Shown: positions 18,495 through 29,129, counted from the stretch's first letter. The stretch: DNA of 36,027 bases from Buchnera aphidicola (Lipaphis pseudobrassicae) (GCF_005081185.1 NZ_CP034870.1:398400-434426), one strand, 5' to 3'. Notes: generated by a model not told the origin, from the sequence alone. A program made the numbers and translations.

Positions 18495-21128
18495 TTATAA
18501 TGTTTTCTTAACTTCTTTTAATTCAAAGACTTCTATAATATCGCCAACACATATATCATTATAATTTTTAATTCCTATACCACATTCTAATCCATTACGT
18601 ATCTCATTTACATCTTCTTTAAAACGACGTAATGATTCTAGTTCACCTTCATAAATAACTATATTATTTCTTAGTATGTGAATAGGATTGTTTCTTTTAA
18701 TAACCCCTTCCAAAATCATACAACCAGCAATTAAACCAAATTTAGGAGATTTAAAAGTATTTCTAACTTCAGCTAAACCAATAATGTTTTGTTTGTATTC
18801 AGGTGATAATAAACCCATCATAGCTGATTTTACTTCATCAATTAAATCATAAATAACTGAATAATAACGAAGATCTAAATGTTCTGTATTAATTATTTTT
18901 TTAGCAGAAGAATCAGCTCTAACATTAAACCCTAAAATAATAGCGTTTGAAGCTAAAGCTAAAGAAGCATCTGTTTCTGTAATACCTCCAATACCTAAAC
19001 CTATTATTTTTACCTTAACTTTTTCAGTAGATAATTTTAATAAAGCACTAGATATTGCTTCTAAAGAACCTTGTACATCAGATTTAAGAATAAGTTTTAA
19101 TTCTGAAAAATCATTTTTATTTATATTATCAAACATACTTTCCAAATTAACTCTATTTTGTCCTGATAATTTTGTTTCACGAGATTTTTCTTTTCGATAG
19201 GATGCTACTTCTCTTGCTTTCTTTTCATTACGTACAACAGTTACCAGATCACCAGAAAAAGCAACTTTAGATAATCCTAAAACTTCTACAGGAATAGAAG
19301 GTCCTGCATTTAAAATTTCATTTCCAATTTCATTACGTAATGCTTTGACACGACCATACTCAAAACCACATAATATTATATCTCCTTTTCGTAAATTTCC
19401 TTTTTTTACTAATACAGTAGCTATAGGTCCTCGACCTTTATCTAAAGATGATTCTATTACAACACCTTCAGCCATACCGCTATGAACTGCTTTTAATTCT
19501 AAAATTTCTGACTGTAATAAAATAGCATGTAATAATTCATTAATACCTTTCCCTGTTTTTGCAGAAATAGGTATAAATATATTTTCACCACCCCATTCTT
19601 CTGAAAGAATATTATATTTCATTAAATCTTTTTTTATTTTGTCAATATTTGCATCTATTTTATCTATTTTATTAATAGCAATAATTATTGGAACATTAGC
19701 TTCTTTTGCATGTTGAATAGCTTCGATAGTTTGCGGCATAACTCCATCATCTGCAGCTACAACTAATACAACAATATCAGTAATCTGTGCTCCACGAGAT
19801 CTCATTGCTGTAAATGCTGAATGCCCCGGTGTATCTAAAAAAGTAATAGATCCTAAATCAGTATTCACATGATAAGCTCCAATATTTTGCGTAATTCCAC
19901 CTGCTTCATAAAATGCTATTTTTGTTGAACGAATATAATCTAATAATGATGTTTTACCATGATCTACATGTCCCATTATAGTAACTACGGGAGCTCTAAT
20001 AATAGAAATATCATTACCTTTATCACGATCTTTCATTATCATTTCTTCTAATTCATTCTCTCGATATATAACGACTTTATGACCCATTTCTTCTGCAATT
20101 AATTGCGCTGTATCTTGATCAAGAACATAATTGATATTTCCTATAATTCCCATATTCATCATAGTTTTGATAAGTTCGCTACTTTTAATAGCCATCTTAT
20201 TAGCTAAATCAGATACAGAGATTGCTCCACTAATAACAACATCTCTATTAATAATAGATTCAGGTTTTTGAAATACTTGATGCAGTAAAATTGGTTTATT
20301 TTTTTGTTTTATATTTTTTTTATTACGAATATTAATACGTTTTTCTTCTTTTTGATATTTTCCATTATTAAAAGTTTTACTATTTTTCTTATAACGATAA
20401 TGTTTAATTGTTCGATTATGATTTTTTTTATCTCTTTCTACTTTTTCATCATTATCATCTTCAGCTTGACGAGCATGTAAAAATGTTGTTAAATGATAAT
20501 CTTTTTTCTGTTCTTTAGATGTTTCCCATATAACTTCTTTTGTTCTTTTTATCTTTTTACTATTTGTATCAGAAATATTACTTTCTATTTTTTTTCTTAT
20601 TGTTTTATTTTGTTCGTCTTTTTTAGAACTATTTACATTTGTTGATGTAATAATCTGTTTTAATTTTGAAGATATCATATAATCTTTATTGATTTTTGAT
20701 ATATTTATATTTTTTTTGTGTTGTTTTTCTATAAATGTTCCATTATTATTTAGTTCTTGATTATTAGATAATAAATGTTTTTTATTAGAATAATTTTTAT
20801 TGTTTTTTATTCTGTTTGATAAGACATCATTTTCAAGTTTATTGTTTTTTAAATAAGTTCTTTTTTTTCGTACTTCTATTTGTATAGATTTATTTTTTCC
20901 TCCCAGCGTAGGTATGTTTAAGGTGCTACGTGTTTTTCTTTGTAAGACTAAAGTATTTAAAGAAGATCGTTTTTTATTTTTTAAATGTGTAAACAAAATA
21001 TTTTTCTCATTTAAATTAATATAATCATTTTCATTTTTTACTATATCAATATTAGATAATTCCTGTATCAATTCTTGTACTGATACTTTTATTTCATTAG
21101 ATAACGTTTTTAAACTTATATCTGTCAT
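18495..21128 (-). CDS. infB: Translation initiation factor IF-2
   Basis: GTPase that brings fMet-tRNA to the 30S P site and promotes subunit joining. It has 877 residues (E. coli 890). An N-terminal IF2N domain ([19 protein letters not shown]) is followed by a long Lys/Asn-rich low-complexity region (about 55-290) and a second IF2N-type domain ([22 protein letters not shown]). The G domain has GHVDHGKT (P-loop), DTPGH and NKID, then domains II-IV. Key residues are intact. AGGA lies about 9 bases before the ATG. Only 17 bases separate it from the nusA stop. In-frame internal starts (IF2-beta/gamma in E. coli) cannot be judged. Confidence 0.97.
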   Translation of the reverse strand: MTDISLKTLSNEIKVSVQELIQELSNIDIVKNENDYINLNEKNILFTHLKNKKRSSLNTLVLQRKTRSTLNIPTLGGKNKSIQIEVRKKRTYLKNNKLENDVLSNRIKNNKNYSNKKHLLSNNQELNNNGTFIEKQHKKNINISKINKDYMISSKLKQIITSTNVNSSKKDEQNKTIRKKIESNISDTNSKKIKRTKEVIWETSKEQKKDYHLTTFLHARQAEDDNDEKVERDKKNHNRTIKHYRYKKNSKTFNNGKYQKEEKRINIRNKKNIKQKNKPILLHQVFQKPESIINRDVVISGAISVSDLANKMAIKSSELIKTMMNMGIIGNINYVLDQDTAQLIAEEMGHKVVIYRENELEEMIMKDRDKGNDISIIRAPVVTIMGHVDHGKTSLLDYIRSTKIAFYEAGGITQNIGAYHVNTDLGSITFLDTPGHSAFTAMRSRGAQITDIVVLVVAADDGVMPQTIEAIQHAKEANVPIIIAINKIDKIDANIDKIKKDLMKYNILSEEWGGENIFIPISAKTGKGINELLHAILLQSEILELKAVHSGMAEGVVIESSLDKGRGPIATVLVKKGNLRKGDIILCGFEYGRVKALRNEIGNEILNAGPSIPVEVLGLSKVAFSGDLVTVVRNEKKAREVASYRKEKSRETKLSGQNRVNLESMFDNINKNDFSELKLILKSDVQGSLEAISSALLKLSTEKVKVKIIGLGIGGITETDASLALASNAIILGFNVRADSSAKKIINTEHLDLRYYSVIYDLIDEVKSAMMGLLSPEYKQNIIGLAEVRNTFKSPKFGLIAGCMILEGVIKRNNPIHILRNNIVIYEGELESLRRFKEDVNEIRNGLECGIGIKNYNDICVGDIIEVFELKEVKKTL

Positions 21129-21145
21129 ACTATTATTTCCTATTA

Positions 21146-22633
21146 TTAGACTTTATTACCGAACCAACAGATATTACGAGCTGTCATAATTAACAAACCA
21201 GCTTGTTCAGTATTTAAATTTTTAATATCAGATAAATCGTCTATTCCTTGATTCGCTAATTCTTCTAAAGTAAATATATTTTTTTCTGCTAACTGTGATG
21301 CTAATACTAAATCCATCCCATCAATACTTAATAAATCTTCTGCTGTCTTTTTCTCTTCAATGTGATTTTTTTTATCTGATTCAATTGAAAGTAATTTATT
21401 TTTTGCACCTTCTCGTACTAAAGTGATTTCTTCTTTAGTTAAACTTTTAATTTCTAATAGTTCATTAAAGGGTATATATGCTAATTCTTCAAGAGAAGAA
21501 AATCCTTCTTTTACTAAAATTTGAATAATTTTATCATTAATATTTAAATTTTTTTTCAAGTTATTAAAAGCTGCATGAGCTTCTTCTTGATGTTTAGAAT
21601 GAAGATCTTCTGTAGTCATAACGTTTAATTCCCAACCACTAATTTGCGAAGCTAAACGAACATTTTGACCATTCCTACCAATAGCTTGTGCTAAATTACT
21701 AGCATCTACTGCAATATCCATAGTATGATGATCTTCATCTACTATAATGGAAGAAACATCAGCAGGAGCCATGGCATTAATAACAAATTGAGCCGGATTA
21801 TCATCCCATAAAATAATATCTATACGTTCTCCACATAACTCACTAGAAACTGCTTGTACGCGAGCACCTCTCATACCTACACAAGCACCTACTGGATCAA
21901 TACGTTTATCATTAGTTTTTACTGCTATCTTTGCACGAGATCCAGGATCTCGAGCGGCTGCTTTAATCTCAATAACTTCTTCTCCAATTTCTGGCACTTC
22001 TATTCTAAATAATTCGATAAGCATTTCTATCTTTGAACGACTAATAAATAATTGAGTACCACGAGATTCTGGATATACTCCATATAAAATACCACGAATA
22101 CGATCACCAATACGAAAATTTTCTCTGGGTAACATACCATCACGTAATATCAGCGCTTCAGCATTATTACCTAAGTCTAGAGTTAGGTTGTCTCTATTGA
22201 TTTTTTTTACTATGCCAGTGATTATTTGACCAATATATTTTCTAAATTGATCAACTAACATTGCTCGTTCTGCTTCACGAACTTTTTGTACAATTACTTG
22301 TTTTGCAGTTTGAGTTGTTATTCGATCAAAATTTACAGATTCAATTTGATCTTCTATAAAATCATTAATTTTAACTTTTTCACCTTCAAAACATGCAGCT
22401 TCTAAAGTAATTTCTCTAGTAGGTTGAGTTACTACATCTACTACCATCCAACGTCTAAAAGTAGTAAAATTTCCAGTTTTTCTGTTTATACTAACTCTTA
22501 CATCGATTTCTTGTTCATGTTTTTTTTTAGTTGCTGTAGCCAATGCAATTTCTAAAGCTTCAAAAATTTTTTCACGAGGAAGAGATTTTTCATTAGAAAC
22601 AGCTTCCACTACAGCTAAGATTTCTTTATTCAT
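21146..22633 (-). CDS. nusA: Transcription elongation/termination factor NusA
   Basis: RNA polymerase-binding factor for pausing, termination and antitermination. I chose the ATG at 22631-22633: it gives [16 protein letters not shown] as in E. coli and exactly 495 residues, with GAGG about 9 bases upstream. A start 5 codons earlier would sit on that site. Order: N-terminal polymerase-binding domain, S1 domain (around 135-200), KH1/KH2 ([30 protein letters not shown]), and two C-terminal acidic repeats ending NICWFG. First gene of nusA-infB-rbfA-truB. rimP and metY, which precede it in E. coli, are missing. Confidence 0.97.
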   Translation of the reverse strand: MNKEILAVVEAVSNEKSLPREKIFEALEIALATATKKKHEQEIDVRVSINRKTGNFTTFRRWMVVDVVTQPTREITLEAACFEGEKVKINDFIEDQIESVNFDRITTQTAKQVIVQKVREAERAMLVDQFRKYIGQIITGIVKKINRDNLTLDLGNNAEALILRDGMLPRENFRIGDRIRGILYGVYPESRGTQLFISRSKIEMLIELFRIEVPEIGEEVIEIKAAARDPGSRAKIAVKTNDKRIDPVGACVGMRGARVQAVSSELCGERIDIILWDDNPAQFVINAMAPADVSSIIVDEDHHTMDIAVDASNLAQAIGRNGQNVRLASQISGWELNVMTTEDLHSKHQEEAHAAFNNLKKNLNINDKIIQILVKEGFSSLEELAYIPFNELLEIKSLTKEEITLVREGAKNKLLSIESDKKNHIEEKKTAEDLLSIDGMDLVLASQLAEKNIFTLEELANQGIDDLSDIKNLNTEQAGLLIMTARNICWFGNKV

Positions 22634-22776
22634 TTTAAAGAACCTCAAAATAAAAATTTTTTAAATGAGAAATAATAACTCATTTTACATGTATTAATTA
22701 CAAAAAATTTAATTATGAAATTAGATAACTAATACACTAATTTTTACTAATCAAGAGTTTATATAATTAATTATGA

Positions 22777-22805
22777 ATATTAAAAAACTATTAAAATCAT
22801 GTAAA
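22777..22805 (-). promoter_or_regulatory. Candidate promoter for the nusA operon
   Basis: Minus strand TTTACA (22800-22805, five of six) and TAATAT (22777-22782, four of six) with a 17-base spacer, between the tRNA-Leu terminator and nusA. A local promoter is expected because the terminator cuts the operon off from secG-leuU. The base composition makes false matches likely. Within the 333-base gene-free stretch 22634-22966 only this and the terminator are seen. Confidence 0.3.
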
Positions 22806-22821
22806 TACAGTAAATATTCTA

Positions 22822-22848
22822 ATAAAAAACCCCGAAAACTCGGGGTTT
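22822..22848 (-). terminator. Intrinsic terminator after tRNA-Leu
   Basis: Minus strand: AAACCCCGA (22840-22848), loop GTTT, TCGGGGTTT (22827-22835), followed by TTTTATT. A 9-bp stem with GC core and U-tract ends the secG-leuU transcript about 120 bases after the tRNA and before nusA. Confidence 0.85.
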
Positions 22849-22966
22849 AGTTGATTTCACCCTACATATAATTTTTTTATTAAAAATATTTTAATATCTA
22901 ATGTTTAGAGCATTTTTAATATAAAAATTATATATAACTAATATAAATTTTAACATAAACATTGCA

Positions 22967-23052
22967 TGGTACCGAGGATGGGATTTGAACCCATATGCTT
23001 ATTTAGCACTATCCCCTCAAGATAGCGTGTCTACCAATTTCACCACCTCGGT
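22967..23052 (-). tRNA. leuU: tRNA-Leu (anticodon GAG)
   Basis: An 86-base class II tRNA including encoded CCA (22967-22969). The acceptor stem is ACCGAGG / CCTCGGT with discriminator A. The D-loop has GGTAGACAC, the anticodon stem is CTATC / GATAG around TTGAGGG (anticodon GAG, reading CUU/CUC), the variable arm is long, and the T-arm is ATGGG TTCAAAT CCCAT. It lies 71 bases after secG, matching E. coli secG-leuU. The first pair is A1-U72 where I recall G1-U72 in E. coli leuU. Confidence 0.95.
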
Positions 23053-23123
23053 TAAAAAAATAATTTTAATTAAGATTAATACAATTTAAATTTTTCAAAA
23101 GTATTCATGAGGTATATCAAAAT

Positions 23124-23432
23124 TTAATGATTTTTTTCCAACAAAGATGTATTTTTTTTAATATTTTGTTTGTTATCTTCTAAAAAAAAATCTATATCTA
23201 CCTTTCTATTATTAATATTACATAATATAATGCTAATTATTAAAAATAAAGAAGATAAAATTAAAATAATATTTGTTATTAAACTATTTCCGCTAACGCT
23301 ATTAAACAACTTAACATTATTTATTAGATTGATATTAGAAGTATTATTAAATGCTTTTCCTGGTTGCAATAAAATAAAACAAATTAAAGATAAAGAAACT
23401 AAAATAAATAAAATTAAACAAAATAAATACAT
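23124..23432 (-). CDS. secG: Preprotein translocase subunit SecG
   Basis: Small inner-membrane subunit of SecYEG, aiding SecA-driven export. It has 102 residues (E. coli 110). Two membrane helices: about 3-22 (LFCLILFILVSLSLICFILL) and about 51-70 (ITNIILILSSLFLIISIILC). They are joined by a polar loop that carries QPGKAFN, corresponding to QQGKGAD, and SVSGNS. The C-terminus is charged. Assignment rests on topology, this short motif, length and position between glmM and leuU. AGGA lies about 11 bases before the ATG. Confidence 0.9.
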   Translation of the reverse strand: MYLFCLILFILVSLSLICFILLQPGKAFNNTSNINLINNVKLFNSVSGNSLITNIILILSSLFLIISIILCNINNRKVDIDFFLEDNKQNIKKNTSLLEKNH

Positions 23433-23668
23433 AATAAATAATTTCCTTTTTTTATAAAACTATTTTTTTTGAAATTGTTAATAAAGTTATCAAAGTTACT
23501 TATTCTATAAGGATTTATGTATAAACAGCGTTTATGAATAAGAAATGTCTTTTTTAAATTAATATTTATTATTTTGATTATTTATAATTCTAATTATTAA
23601 TTATATATTCATAATAAAAAAATTAAATAAATTAATACAAATTATGATTATACTAAAAATATAAAAAA

Positions 23669-25000
23669 TCAAAATAATTTGATCATATCTGCAATATAAT
23701 GAGCTAATTGATAAACTTTTAAACGATCTTCTCCTTCAACCATAATACGAATGCAAGGTTCTGTTCCAGATTTACGAATTAAAATTCGACCATTTTCGCC
23801 TAAAATTTTTTTATATTGAGATAGAATACTTTCTAATTTTTTATTTTTTTCTAAATTGATATCTTTCTTTAAAAAAACATTTAATAAAACTTGAGGAAAT
23901 AACTTAATTTTATTTAATAAATCATATAAAGATATATTATTGCAAAACATAATAAATAAAACTTGCAAACTAGCTATGATTCCATCACCAGTAGAATGTT
24001 TATCGGATAAAATAATATGACCTGACTGTTCAGCTCCTAATAACCATTTTTTTTCTTGTATTTTTTTATATACATGACGATCTCCTATTTGTGTTGCATA
24101 AAAAGGAATATCTAATTTTTTTAATCCTAAGACTATTCCCATATTAGTCATTAAAGTTCCTATTACACCTCTGTTTAATTGTTTTTTTTTAAAATATTCT
24201 TTAGCAATAATATAGATAATTTGATCTCCATTTATTCTATTCCCTAAATGATCTACCATAATAACACGATCTCCATCCCCATCAAATGCTAAACCGATGT
24301 CTGCTTTTTCTGATATAACTGCATTTATTAAATTTATAACATTAGTAGATCCTGATTTTTGATTAATATTTACTCCATTTGGATCAACAGAAAGAGTTAT
24401 TACTTTAGCACCTAATTCTCTAAAAATTTTTGGCGCTACATTATATGTTGAACCATTAGCACAATCTATAACAATAGTAAATTTAGATAAATTGAAATCT
24501 TTAGGATATGTATGTTTACAAAAATTAATATATTTATTTTCAGAATCAATAATATTACTAGAACAACCAAAATTAATAACATCAGAATAACAAAAAGTAC
24601 TTTTTATTTGTTTTTCAATAGCAATTTCTATTTTTTTACTTAATTTCACGCCATCTTTATAAAATATTTTTACTCCATTATCATTAAATAAATTATGTGA
24701 TCCTGAAACAACAATTCCTGCTGAAGCGTTAAAATACTTTGTAAAATACGAAACTGCTGGAGTTGGTATACATCCAGCTAATAAAGTAGACACACCTGTT
24801 GATAAAATCCCAAATTCTAAAGCCGATTGTAATAAAGATCCAGAAATACGTGTGTCTCTTCCTATAATAATTTTTTTTTTATTTCGACCTAAAACTATTC
24901 CAATTGCCCTGCCTAACGTTAATAAAAACTCTGGTGTCATAGGATTGTTTCCTACTTGTCCACGTATTCCATCTGTTTTGAAATATTGCAAACGAGACAT
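23669..25000 (-). CDS. glmM: Phosphoglucosamine mutase
   Basis: Interconverts glucosamine-6-P and glucosamine-1-P for UDP-GlcNAc, feeding peptidoglycan. It has 443 residues (E. coli 445). Phosphoserine Ser101 is in the loop SGSHNLFNDNG (99-109). The metal loop is DGDGDR, the sugar loop EQSGH (GAEQSGHIILSD), and the phosphate site RKSGTEPCIRIMVEGE. Odd point: the near-invariant SASHNP reads SGSHNL, the Pro being replaced by Leu104 (codon 24689-24691). T10 at 24871-24880 codes Lys in frame. In E. coli folP lies between ftsH and glmM; here that gene is gone. Confidence 0.95.
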   Translation of the reverse strand: MSRLQYFKTDGIRGQVGNNPMTPEFLLTLGRAIGIVLGRNKKKIIIGRDTRISGSLLQSALEFGILSTGVSTLLAGCIPTPAVSYFTKYFNASAGIVVSGSHNLFNDNGVKIFYKDGVKLSKKIEIAIEKQIKSTFCYSDVINFGCSSNIIDSENKYINFCKHTYPKDFNLSKFTIVIDCANGSTYNVAPKIFRELGAKVITLSVDPNGVNINQKSGSTNVINLINAVISEKADIGLAFDGDGDRVIMVDHLGNRINGDQIIYIIAKEYFKKKQLNRGVIGTLMTNMGIVLGLKKLDIPFYATQIGDRHVYKKIQEKKWLLGAEQSGHIILSDKHSTGDGIIASLQVLFIMFCNNISLYDLLNKIKLFPQVLLNVFLKKDINLEKNKKLESILSQYKKILGENGRILIRKSGTEPCIRIMVEGEDRLKVYQLAHYIADMIKLF

Positions 25001-25073
25001 AACATTTTTATCCCTAGAATTAATTTAAATATGATTATATTTGCAATACATTACAATAGTTTTTTATATTATT

Positions 25074-25117
25074 AAAAAATAAGATGAAGTTATAATAATT
25101 TTATCACTTCATCTTAT
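25074..25117 (-). terminator. Terminator hairpin after ftsH
   Basis: A 12-bp perfect stem ATAAGATGAAGT (25079-25090) / ACTTCATCTTAT (25106-25117) with a 15-base loop. On the minus strand it is followed by a U-tract (A-run 25074-25079). It lies about 110 bases after the ftsH stop and 79 bases before the glmM start. It separates the ftsH and glmM transcripts, or allows partial readthrough. Confidence 0.7.
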
Positions 25118-25225
25118 TTTAATACACATTCAATTGAAGAATTTTAAACAAAAAAAATAATTTTTTTAAAAAAACTTTTCTCTAAACGTGCTATAAATAT
25201 ATTTATATGTTTTATTTAAAAAAAA

Positions 25226-27061
25226 TTATTTAGTAATATCAGTTTCTATCCATCCCTTTGGTTTTCGTACTTCACGTCTTTCCATTAAATCATCAATTTG
25301 ACATGCATCAATAGTTTCATATTTTATTAAAGCATCTTTCATAGCATGTAAAATATCGATATTGTCATTTAAAATATTTCGAGCTCGACTATAATTAGTT
25401 TCAATTAATAATTTTACTTCTTCATCAATAATTCTAGCTGTTTCATCAGACATATGTTTTGCTTTAACTACTGATCGACCAAGAAATACTTCTTCTTCTT
25501 CTTCGGAATATAATAAAGGACCTAGTTTATCTGAAAATCCCCATTGTGTTACCATATTCCGTGCTAAATTTGTAGCTATTTTAATATCATTACAAGCACC
25601 AGTAGAAACATTTTTAGATCCATAAATAATTTCTTCTGCTAAACGACCTCCATAAAGAGTAGATATTTGACTTTCTAATTTTTGCCGACTTATGCTAAGA
25701 GCATCTGATTCTGGTAAAAAAAATGTAACACCTAATGCTCTTCCTCGAGGAATAATAGTCACTTTATGAGCAGGATCATGATCAGGCACTAATCTTCCAA
25801 TAATTACATGACCGGCTTCATGATAAGCAGTAGATTCTTTTTGAAAATCACTCATAACCATGGATTTTCTTTCCGATCCCATCATCATTTTATCTTTTGC
25901 TTTTTCAAATTCTAACATAGATACTACACGGTTATTAAGTCTAGCAGCAAAAAGAGCCGCTTCATTAACTAAATTAGCTAAATCAGCACCTGAAAAACCT
26001 GGTGTTCCACGAGCAATGATCATAGCATCTACATCTTTAGATAAAGGTACTTTTCTCATATGAACCTTTAAAATTTGCTCCCTTCCACGAACGTCTGGAA
26101 GAGCCACAATTACCTGACGATCAAAACGACCAGGACGCAATAAAGCAGGATCTAAAACATCGGGTCTATTAGTAGCAGCTATTAAAATAACACCTTCATT
26201 TCCATCAAAACCATCCATTTCGACTAACATTTGATTTAATGTCTGTTCTCTTTCATCATGTCCACCACCTAGTCCTGTTCCTCGTTGTCTTCCTACTGCA
26301 TCAATTTCATCAATAAATATTATGCATGGAGCGGATTTTCTTGAATGTTCAAACATATCTCTTACTCTAGAAGCACCTACTCCAACAAACATTTCTACAA
26401 AATCAGATCCAGAAATAGTAAAAAATGGTACTTTTGCTTCTCCTGCTATCGCTTTTGCAAGCAAAGTTTTACCAGTTCCTGGAGGACCAACCATTAGTAT
26501 ACCTTTAGGTATCTTTCCACCTAATTTTTGAAATCGACCCGGTTCTTTAAGATATTCAACTAACTCGCTAACTTCTTCTTTTGCTTCATCACATCCTGCA
26601 ACATCCGCAAAAGTAGTTTGAATCTGGTCTTCTGATAACATTCGAGCTTTGCTTTTTCCGAATGACATTGCTCCTTTTCCACCACCTATTTGCATCTGCC
26701 TCATAAAAAAAATCCATACACCAATCAATAATAACATTGGAAACCAAGAGATAAAAATAGAAATAAGAAGACTAGGTTCCTCAGGAATAGATCCAGTAAT
26801 TTTAACGTTTTTTGTTAAAAGATTATCTAATAATTTAGGATCATTAATAGGTATATAAGTAGTGTATTTACTGCTATCTTTTTTGGTTACACTAATCATG
26901 CGTCCATTAATATATGCTTCACGAATCTGATCTTGATTTACTTCTGTTAAAAAAGTAGAATAATCGACTTTGTGATTATTTGCATCATTGGCGTTAAAGC
27001 TTTGAAAAATAGACATTAATATAATTGTTATAACCAACCAGAAAATCAGGTTTTTAACCAT
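25226..27061 (-). CDS. ftsH: ATP-dependent zinc metalloprotease FtsH
   Basis: Membrane-anchored hexameric AAA protease for quality control and, in E. coli, LpxC and sigma-32 turnover. It has 611 residues from the ATG at 27059-27061 (E. coli 644). Two membrane segments: about 4-22 and 94-117, flanking a periplasmic domain. AAA domain: Walker A GPPGTGKT, Walker B IIFIDEID, and the [21 protein letters not shown]. Zinc protease motif: HEAGH. The disordered C-terminal tail of E. coli (~33 residues) is missing. Start choice is open: a TTG three codons upstream (27068-27070) is 8 bases from GAGAGG, a better spacing than the ATG. rlmE lies 67 bases upstream, same strand, as in E. coli. Confidence 0.97.
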   Translation of the reverse strand: MVKNLIFWLVITIILMSIFQSFNANDANNHKVDYSTFLTEVNQDQIREAYINGRMISVTKKDSSKYTTYIPINDPKLLDNLLTKNVKITGSIPEEPSLLISIFISWFPMLLLIGVWIFFMRQMQIGGGKGAMSFGKSKARMLSEDQIQTTFADVAGCDEAKEEVSELVEYLKEPGRFQKLGGKIPKGILMVGPPGTGKTLLAKAIAGEAKVPFFTISGSDFVEMFVGVGASRVRDMFEHSRKSAPCIIFIDEIDAVGRQRGTGLGGGHDEREQTLNQMLVEMDGFDGNEGVILIAATNRPDVLDPALLRPGRFDRQVIVALPDVRGREQILKVHMRKVPLSKDVDAMIIARGTPGFSGADLANLVNEAALFAARLNNRVVSMLEFEKAKDKMMMGSERKSMVMSDFQKESTAYHEAGHVIIGRLVPDHDPAHKVTIIPRGRALGVTFFLPESDALSISRQKLESQISTLYGGRLAEEIIYGSKNVSTGACNDIKIATNLARNMVTQWGFSDKLGPLLYSEEEEEVFLGRSVVKAKHMSDETARIIDEEVKLLIETNYSRARNILNDNIDILHAMKDALIKYETIDACQIDDLMERREVRKPKGWIETDITK

Positions 27062-27128
27062 GTCATTCAAAGGAACAACCTCTCATTGAATCTATATTAA
27101 AAAAACACAGATTAATAATCTATAATAT

Positions 27129-27749
27129 TTATCTGATTGCTAAAATGAATATTTCTCGAGATCTAGCTCGAGAAGTTTCAGGTTTGCAAATTTTAACTTT
27201 TTTAAACAAAATTTTAACCTCTTTATAGAATTCATTAAAACCTTCTCCTTGAAATGATTTTAACAAAAAAATACCATTCTTAGACAGCAAATAATTTGAT
27301 ATTTTTAATGCTAATTTAGATAAGTCAATAATACGAGGCATATCAATCGCAAAATTACCCGTAATATTAGGTGCCATATCCGACATTACTAAATGAAATT
27401 TCATACTACTTAAAGAACTTAGCATTAAATTGAACATTTTTTGATTACGAATATCTACTTGAAAAATATCAACTCCCTTTATTGGTTTAATAGGTAATAA
27501 ATCAAAAGCTATAACATGTCCTTTTTTTCCTATTTTACTAATTGCATATTGTGACCAACCTCCAGGAGAAGCACCTAAATCGATAACATTCATACCAATT
27601 TTAAATAATTTATTATTTTTATCTAATTGTTCTAATTTAAACCAAGATCTTGAACGTACTTTATTTTTTTGTGCTTTCTTGACATATTCATCATTAAAAT
27701 GTTCTAATAACCAACGGTTAGAACTTTTTGTTTTTTTTGAAGAAATCAT
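27129..27749 (-). CDS. rlmE: 23S rRNA 2'-O-ribose U2552 methyltransferase
   Basis: AdoMet-dependent enzyme (FtsJ/RrmJ) that methylates the ribose of U2552 in the A-loop, a late 50S assembly step. It has 206 residues (E. coli 209). AdoMet motif: VIDLGASPGGWSQYA. The K-D-K-E catalytic tetrad can be placed: Lys in SRSWFKLEQ, Asp in VMSDMAPN, Lys in LLKSFQGEGF, and Glu in RSREIFIL near the C-terminus. It precedes ftsH as in E. coli. No sigma-32-type promoter (CTTGAA / CCCCAT) is visible upstream. Confidence 0.95.
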   Translation of the reverse strand: MISSKKTKSSNRWLLEHFNDEYVKKAQKNKVRSRSWFKLEQLDKNNKLFKIGMNVIDLGASPGGWSQYAISKIGKKGHVIAFDLLPIKPIKGVDIFQVDIRNQKMFNLMLSSLSSMKFHLVMSDMAPNITGNFAIDMPRIIDLSKLALKISNYLLSKNGIFLLKSFQGEGFNEFYKEVKILFKKVKICKPETSRARSREIFILAIR

Positions 27750-27817
27750 ATTTTTATAATGTTATAGTTTGTATAATTTTATAATTTACTTAAAAAATAA
27801 AATTTTTTTTACAAAAA

Positions 27818-28297
27818 CTAGATATAGTCTATCTTCAAAATTTTATACTCAACATTACCACCTGGCGTACATATTACTACAGTAGTATTAGTTTTTTTTC
27901 CAATTAGACCTCTAGACATTGGCGAATTTATAGAAATTAAATTTTTTTTAAAATCAGATTCATCATCACCTACAATTTGATAAGTAAATTTTTCATTTTT
28001 TTTTACATTTAAAACAGTAACAGTAGAACCAAAAACTACTCTCCCATTATTAGATAATTTTGTTACATCTATAATTTGTGAATTAGATAATTTTGATTCA
28101 ATTTCTTTAATGCGTCCTTCACAAAAACTTTGTTCTTCACGGGCTGAATGATATTCAGAATTTTCTTTTAAATCACCATGTTCTCTTGCTTCTGCAATCG
28201 CATTAATAATACGAGGACGCTTTATATTTTTTAATTTTTGAAGTTCTTGACGAAGTTTTTCTGCACCTCTTACAGTCATCGGAATTAAATTGATCAT
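27818..28297 (-). CDS. greA: Transcript cleavage factor GreA
   Basis: Enters the RNA polymerase secondary channel and stimulates cleavage of backtracked RNA. I chose the ATG at 28295-28297 (159 residues; E. coli 158), because GGAG lies 9 bases upstream and the protein then matches from [12 protein letters not shown] start 5 codons earlier overlaps that site. The N-terminal coiled coil carries the tip acidic residues in [15 protein letters not shown]. The C-terminal domain has [26 protein letters not shown]. rlmE follows 68 bases downstream. Confidence 0.96.
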   Translation of the reverse strand: MINLIPMTVRGAEKLRQELQKLKNIKRPRIINAIAEAREHGDLKENSEYHSAREEQSFCEGRIKEIESKLSNSQIIDVTKLSNNGRVVFGSTVTVLNVKKNEKFTYQIVGDDESDFKKNLISINSPMSRGLIGKKTNTTVVICTPGGNVEYKILKIDYI

Positions 28298-28821
28298 ATT
28301 TACACACTCCACTATTTTTTTATTTAATACTGTAAAAAATATTTTATTTACAATATATATATATATAAATACTTTTTAAAATTTAAAAAAATGTTAATAT
28401 TTTAAATATTTTTAGCAAAGATATATATTTTATAACATAATATTTTTGTATGTAATTTTTAATTAATTTTTTTATTGATAATTTGATAAACTTTTCATAT
28501 AAAATTATATCATTATTCAAAATAATTAGTTTTTCAATAAATCACAAATTTATATTGAGATTACAGGTAAAAACAAGTAATTTCAAATTGGTAAAAGTGT
28601 TTTTAAAAAATTTAATATTTTATATTAATTTTATTAATAAAATAAATTTATGTTATTTCATTTTAAAGTAAAAAATATAATTTATCAAAACTTTAAAAAT
28701 CTAGTTCCTTTTATTTAAAATTTTTAATATCTTTTAAAGATTTTTATATTGACTAAATAATTATATTATCTTTTAAATTTTAACAATCACCTTAAATATT
28801 TAATCAAAAGCATATTACAAA
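28298..28821. other. AT-rich gene-free region between divergent greA and ibaG
   Basis: 524 bases of extreme A/T content with no ORF that resembles a protein family. It includes a (TA)n run (about 28354-28367), long A/T blocks and stop codons in most frames. A 62-codon frame at 28483-28671 is Ile/Lys/Asn/Phe-rich and looks random. It marks a junction between blocks separate in E. coli, where dacB adjoins greA. It probably holds divergent promoters and decayed sequence. Confidence 0.6.
28749..28778 (+). promoter_or_regulatory. Weak promoter candidate for ibaG-murA
   Basis: TTGACT (28749-28754, five of six) and TTAAAT (28773-28778, four of six) with an 18-base spacer, 44 bases before the ibaG ATG. 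It is one of the few near-consensus -35 hexamers on this strand in the region. Confidence 0.3.
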
Positions 28822-29091
28822 ATGAATAATCAAAAGATAAAATCATTACTTATGACAGAATTAAATTTACAAGAAACATATATTACAGGAGATGATAATC
28901 ATATTAAAATAGTTGCTATAGGAACTATTTTCAACGGAATTAGTCAAGTAAAAAGACAGCAAATGATTTATACACCTTTGATAAATTTGATTACAAAAAA
29001 ATACATTCATGCAATTTCAATTACTTCTTATACACCTCAAGAATGGAAAATCAAAAATAAAAACATCAATAAAATTGATCATAATTCATAA
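28822..29091 (+). CDS. ibaG: BolA family protein IbaG (YrbA)
   Basis: Small BolA-fold protein. E. coli IbaG partners monothiol glutaredoxin GrxD in Fe-S cluster handling and is linked to acid response. It has 89 residues (E. coli 84). Recognised from LMTELNLQETYITGDDNHIKIVAIG, VKRQQMIYTPL and HAISITSYTPQEW with the conserved His. murA follows 38 bases later, as in E. coli; the mla genes that precede it there are missing. Confidence 0.9.
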   Translation: MNNQKIKSLLMTELNLQETYITGDDNHIKIVAIGTIFNGISQVKRQQMIYTPLINLITKKYIHAISITSYTPQEWKIKNKNINKIDHNS

Positions 29092-29129
29092 ACATTTTAT
29101 AAATCAATAAAATAGAGTTTTATCAATCA

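Noticed and set aside
23521..23535. Small hairpin ATAAAC / GTTTAT upstream of secG
   Set aside because: Six A/T-rich pairs with no U-tract and no gene end nearby; too weak to call.
28483..28671. 62-codon ORF in the greA-ibaG spacer
   Set aside because: Ile/Phe/Lys/Asn-rich with no family resemblance and no Shine-Dalgarno; expected by chance at this A/T content.
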